A stretch of DNA of 8,873 nt from an uncultured Eubacteriales bacterium (GTDB lineage Bacteria > Bacillota > Clostridia > Monoglobales > Monoglobaceae). Of this stretch, positions 6,796 through 8,873 are shown one piece after another. The position numbers and the translations under genes are program-made. The notes under the pieces were generated by a model. That model did no database searches and was not told where the DNA came from. It worked only from the letters and a program-made list of their open reading frames with translations. The stretch is taken from assembly GCA_958346135.1 (NCBI GenBank), contig CATVQN010000032.1, forward strand, positions 1 to 8,873, given 5' to 3'. Each line of letters opens with the position of its first letter. Within the stretch, counting starts at the first letter, position 1.

Positions 6796-8169
6796 ATGTC
6801 ACTGTATCAGGAACTGAAAAAATTTTACCGCCGGGATCAAATCAGCTTTCACATTCCGGGACACAAAGGCGGAAACGGCTTGAGCCCGGCCTGGAAGCAG
6901 GATGCTTTTTCTCTGGATGTAACCGAGTTTGATGAGACCGATGATCTCCAGCGCCCTACCGGTATTTTGAAGACGGCACAGGAGGCGACTGCGCAGGCCT
7001 TTGGGGCAGGCACAAGCTTTTTCCTCACTAACGGCTCCACTCTCGGTCTGCAGGCAGCCATTCTTAGCAGCTGTCGGCCGAGTACCAAGCTGCTGGTAGA
7101 CCGTACCTGTCATAAATCGGTTGTGTCCGGGATGATTCTTTCCGGTGCGGAGCCGATTTTCCTCTCCCCCCGTTTTGATGACGAACGGGAGCTTTACACC
7201 GGCTTTTCAGCAGCACAGGTTACCGATGCGCTGGAGCACAATCCGGAAATTGCAGGTTTTCTGCTGACCAGTCCCACCTACTATGGAATTTGCAGCGACA
7301 TCCGTGAAATTGCCGATTTTCTCCATAGTCGGGGAAAATTTCTGATTGTGGACGAAGCCCACGGCGCTCATTTTTGCTTTCACCCTCTGTTCCCCGACTC
7401 GGCCCTCAGCCAGGGCGCTGACCTGGTGATTCAGAGCGCGCATAAAACCCTGCCGGCACTGGGACAGTGTTCTTTGCTCCATGTCCATAAGAACTCTCTG
7501 ATTTCCGCAAAGGATGTATCGGCTGCACTGCGGCTGCTGCAAACCACCAGTCCCTCGTATCTGCTGATGAGCTCCATGGACGAGGCCATTGCCATGATGC
7601 GCCGGCATCCGGCCATGCTGCCGCTGCTGGACGAGGTTATGCAGCTAAAACAGGCGGTTCGCAGGCAGGGAATTTTGGATTTTGCTGATACGCAAACCCT
7701 AGAGTGTCCGCAAGATCCACTGCGGCTAACTGTGGACTTTCGCCGGGCAGGCTGCAGCGGCCAAGATGCCGCCGCACTTTTAAAGCAGCACTATGGCATC
7801 TATCCGGAAATGGCGGATTCTCGTTATGTAGTTCTGATTGTAACTGTCTCCAATACTGTAAAAGAGCTTTCGTCTCTCAAAGATGCTCTGCTTGCTTTGG
7901 CAGTGGGTCCGAAAACTTCGCATGGAGATCCTATCCCCGCAGTGCCCCTGCCGATGCCAAAGCTTGTTTTATCCCCCCGAAAGGCCTGGCTGTCACCGAG
8001 AAAGACAGTTCCACTGTCCCACGCTCTCGGTAAAACTGCCGCCGAAATTGTTTCGGTCTGTCCGCCGGGAGCGGCTCTGGTGGTCCCCGGACAGAGGATA
8101 GACCAAGCTGTCCTGGATGCTTTGACCGCCGCAAAAATCACGAAAACCTTGGAAATTACAGAATCTTAA
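6796..8169 (+). CDS. PLP-dependent Orn/Lys/Arg decarboxylase-family protein (YaaO/SpeA-like)
   Basis: This 457-residue fold-type I PLP enzyme resembles the short decarboxylases YaaO and SpeA of Bacillus (about 480-490 residues), lacking the amino-terminal wing domain of enterobacterial forms. Key parts are HIPGHKGG (19-26), FDETDDLQRPTGIL (49-62), FLTNGSTLGLQAA (76-88), VDEAHGAH with PLP-ring Asp186 and His189, and SAHKTLPALGQ with Schiff-base Lys217. The carboxy-terminal domain ends with PPGAALVVPGQRI; I recall Glu as usual where Gln stands in PGQ, which I cannot check here. Substrate cannot be assigned: SpeA acts on arginine for polyamine synthesis, while YaaO has no settled substrate that I know. 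The start lies 3 bases after the synthetase stop with no obvious Shine-Dalgarno, suggesting translational coupling. Its place before holB recalls the yaaO-holB region of B. subtilis. Confidence 0.9.
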   Translation: MSLYQELKKFYRRDQISFHIPGHKGGNGLSPAWKQDAFSLDVTEFDETDDLQRPTGILKTAQEATAQAFGAGTSFFLTNGSTLGLQAAILSSCRPSTKLLVDRTCHKSVVSGMILSGAEPIFLSPRFDDERELYTGFSAAQVTDALEHNPEIAGFLLTSPTYYGICSDIREIADFLHSRGKFLIVDEAHGAHFCFHPLFPDSALSQGADLVIQSAHKTLPALGQCSLLHVHKNSLISAKDVSAALRLLQTTSPSYLLMSSMDEAIAMMRRHPAMLPLLDEVMQLKQAVRRQGILDFADTQTLECPQDPLRLTVDFRRAGCSGQDAAALLKQHYGIYPEMADSRYVVLIVTVSNTVKELSSLKDALLALAVGPKTSHGDPIPAVPLPMPKLVLSPRKAWLSPRKTVPLSHALGKTAAEIVSVCPPGAALVVPGQRIDQAVLDALTAAKITKTLEITES

Positions 8170-8190
8170 AACGGAGAGAGGGTGGCGAAT

Positions 8191-8873
8191 ATGTCCTTTG
8201 ACTGCGTCTTAGGAAACGAAACGGTAAAATCTCTGCTGACACATACGCTGGCCTCCGGGCATATCGGTCATGCCTATATTTTAGAAGGAAGTCGGGGTGT
8301 AGGGCGAATGACCATGGCAAAGGCTTTTGCCGCCGGGCTTTTACAAACCGAAAATCCGGATGCGCATCCGGATTTTACCGTTGTCACCAACCAGCTCTAT
8401 GACCCGTCCAAAAAACAGGATACCCTTTTGGTAGACACCATTCGGAATCTGAAACGGGATGTCTATATCCGGCCCTATGCCGGAGACCGCAAGGTTTATG
8501 TACTTCCCCGTGCGGATACCATGCAGGCGCCGGCGCAGAACAGCCTTTTGAAAATTTTTGAGGAACCGCCTAGCTACTGTGTTATTTTGCTTTTGGCAGA
8601 AAACGCCAACGCCTTTTTGCCCACCATTCGTTCCCGTGCCCAGATTCTGCGGATGCATCCTCTATCGCAGGATCAGGTAAAAGACTATCTGAAAGACCAA
8701 AAGCAGCTGTCCCAAACGCAGGCACAGCAGCTGTCCATTCTCAGCGGCGGTTCCATCGGCAAATCGTTAGAGCTTTTGGAGGATGAAACGGCAGTCAATC
8801 TGCGTGAAGAGACTCTAACTCGGTTGCTTACGCTATCTGGCGGTAATTACCGGGAGCTTTACGATTTTATTCG
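8191..8873 (+). CDS. holB: DNA polymerase III delta' subunit, partial at window end
   Basis: The first 227 residues of a protein that normally runs to roughly 320-340. Delta' is the clamp-loader subunit that helps load the sliding clamp during replication. Visible are SFDCVLGNETVKSLL, HAYILEGSRGVGRMTMAKAFA (degenerate Walker A, Arg39 in place of Lys and Met40 instead of Ser/Thr), DTIRNLKRDVYIRP, RKVYVLPRADTMQAPAQNSL, LLKIFEEPP (119-127) and TIRSRAQIL, the SRC-type motif with trans-acting Arg149 kept and Cys replaced by Ala. The zinc-binding cysteine module expected between about residues 50 and 65 is absent: LLQTENPDAHPDF bridges it directly. An AGAGGGTGG ribosome site precedes the ATG, 21 bases after the decarboxylase stop. 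Loss of the P-loop lysine is compatible with delta', which need not hydrolyse ATP. I considered the tau/gamma subunit DnaX, but the degenerate P-loop and neighbourhood favour HolB. Confidence 0.92.
   Translation, partial: MSFDCVLGNETVKSLLTHTLASGHIGHAYILEGSRGVGRMTMAKAFAAGLLQTENPDAHPDFTVVTNQLYDPSKKQDTLLVDTIRNLKRDVYIRPYAGDRKVYVLPRADTMQAPAQNSLLKIFEEPPSYCVILLLAENANAFLPTIRSRAQILRMHPLSQDQVKDYLKDQKQLSQTQAQQLSILSGGSIGKSLELLEDETAVNLREETLTRLLTLSGGNYRELYDFI
8351..8376. repeat. Perfect 26-bp palindrome inside holB
   Basis: Two copies of the self-complementary octamer ATCCGGAT (8354-8361 and 8366-8373) flank GCGC, bordered by AAA and TTT, making the whole 26 bases identical to their reverse complement. 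In frame it encodes most of E-NPDAHPDF (residues 54-62). It lies at the point where other delta' proteins carry their zinc module. The RNA could fold into an 11-bp hairpin with a GCGC-type tetraloop ending in U's. Confidence 0.9.

Overview
The window looks like ordinary chromosome from an anaerobic, probably endospore-forming member of the Clostridia, most likely a gut Oscillospirales/Ruminococcaceae-type organism. The basis is a clostridial PPDK with near-identical residue numbering to the Clostridium symbiosum enzyme, the spmA-spmB spore maturation pair, a one-chain glycyl-tRNA synthetase, a clostridial HPr-like protein, strong Shine-Dalgarno sites and moderate GC with frequent CCC proline codons. 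The taxonomic call is an inference; no rRNA or marker alignment was possible. I see no mobile element, CRISPR array, tRNA or rRNA gene.

Layout. 1-760 (+): an HPr-like gene interrupted by an in-frame amber codon, then tadA (tRNA adenosine deaminase). 760-3500 (+): an AT-rich spacer holding a perfect 16-bp palindrome, the large ppdK gene, and a strong intrinsic terminator. 3515-4096 (+): a small nitroreductase-family flavoprotein. 4093-5192 (-): spmB and spmA, convergent with and overlapping the nitroreductase gene at the stop codons. 5193-5409: a divergent intergenic region with a near-consensus sigma-A promoter and a structured leader. 5410-8873 (+): a compact run of glycyl-tRNA synthetase, a YaaO/SpeA-like PLP decarboxylase and the start of holB (DNA polymerase III delta'), cut by the window edge.

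How the genes work together. ppdK is a central energy gene interconverting pyruvate and PEP in anaerobic glycolysis. tadA and the glycyl-tRNA synthetase serve translation. spmAB act in spore core dehydration. The decarboxylase-holB pair recalls the yaaO-tmk-yaaQ-yaaR-holB neighbourhood of Bacillus subtilis, but with nothing between the two genes.

I found no new multi-gene system. The points most worth checking are the amber codon in the HPr-like gene, and a perfect 26-bp palindrome inside holB exactly where the family's zinc-binding cysteine module is missing.
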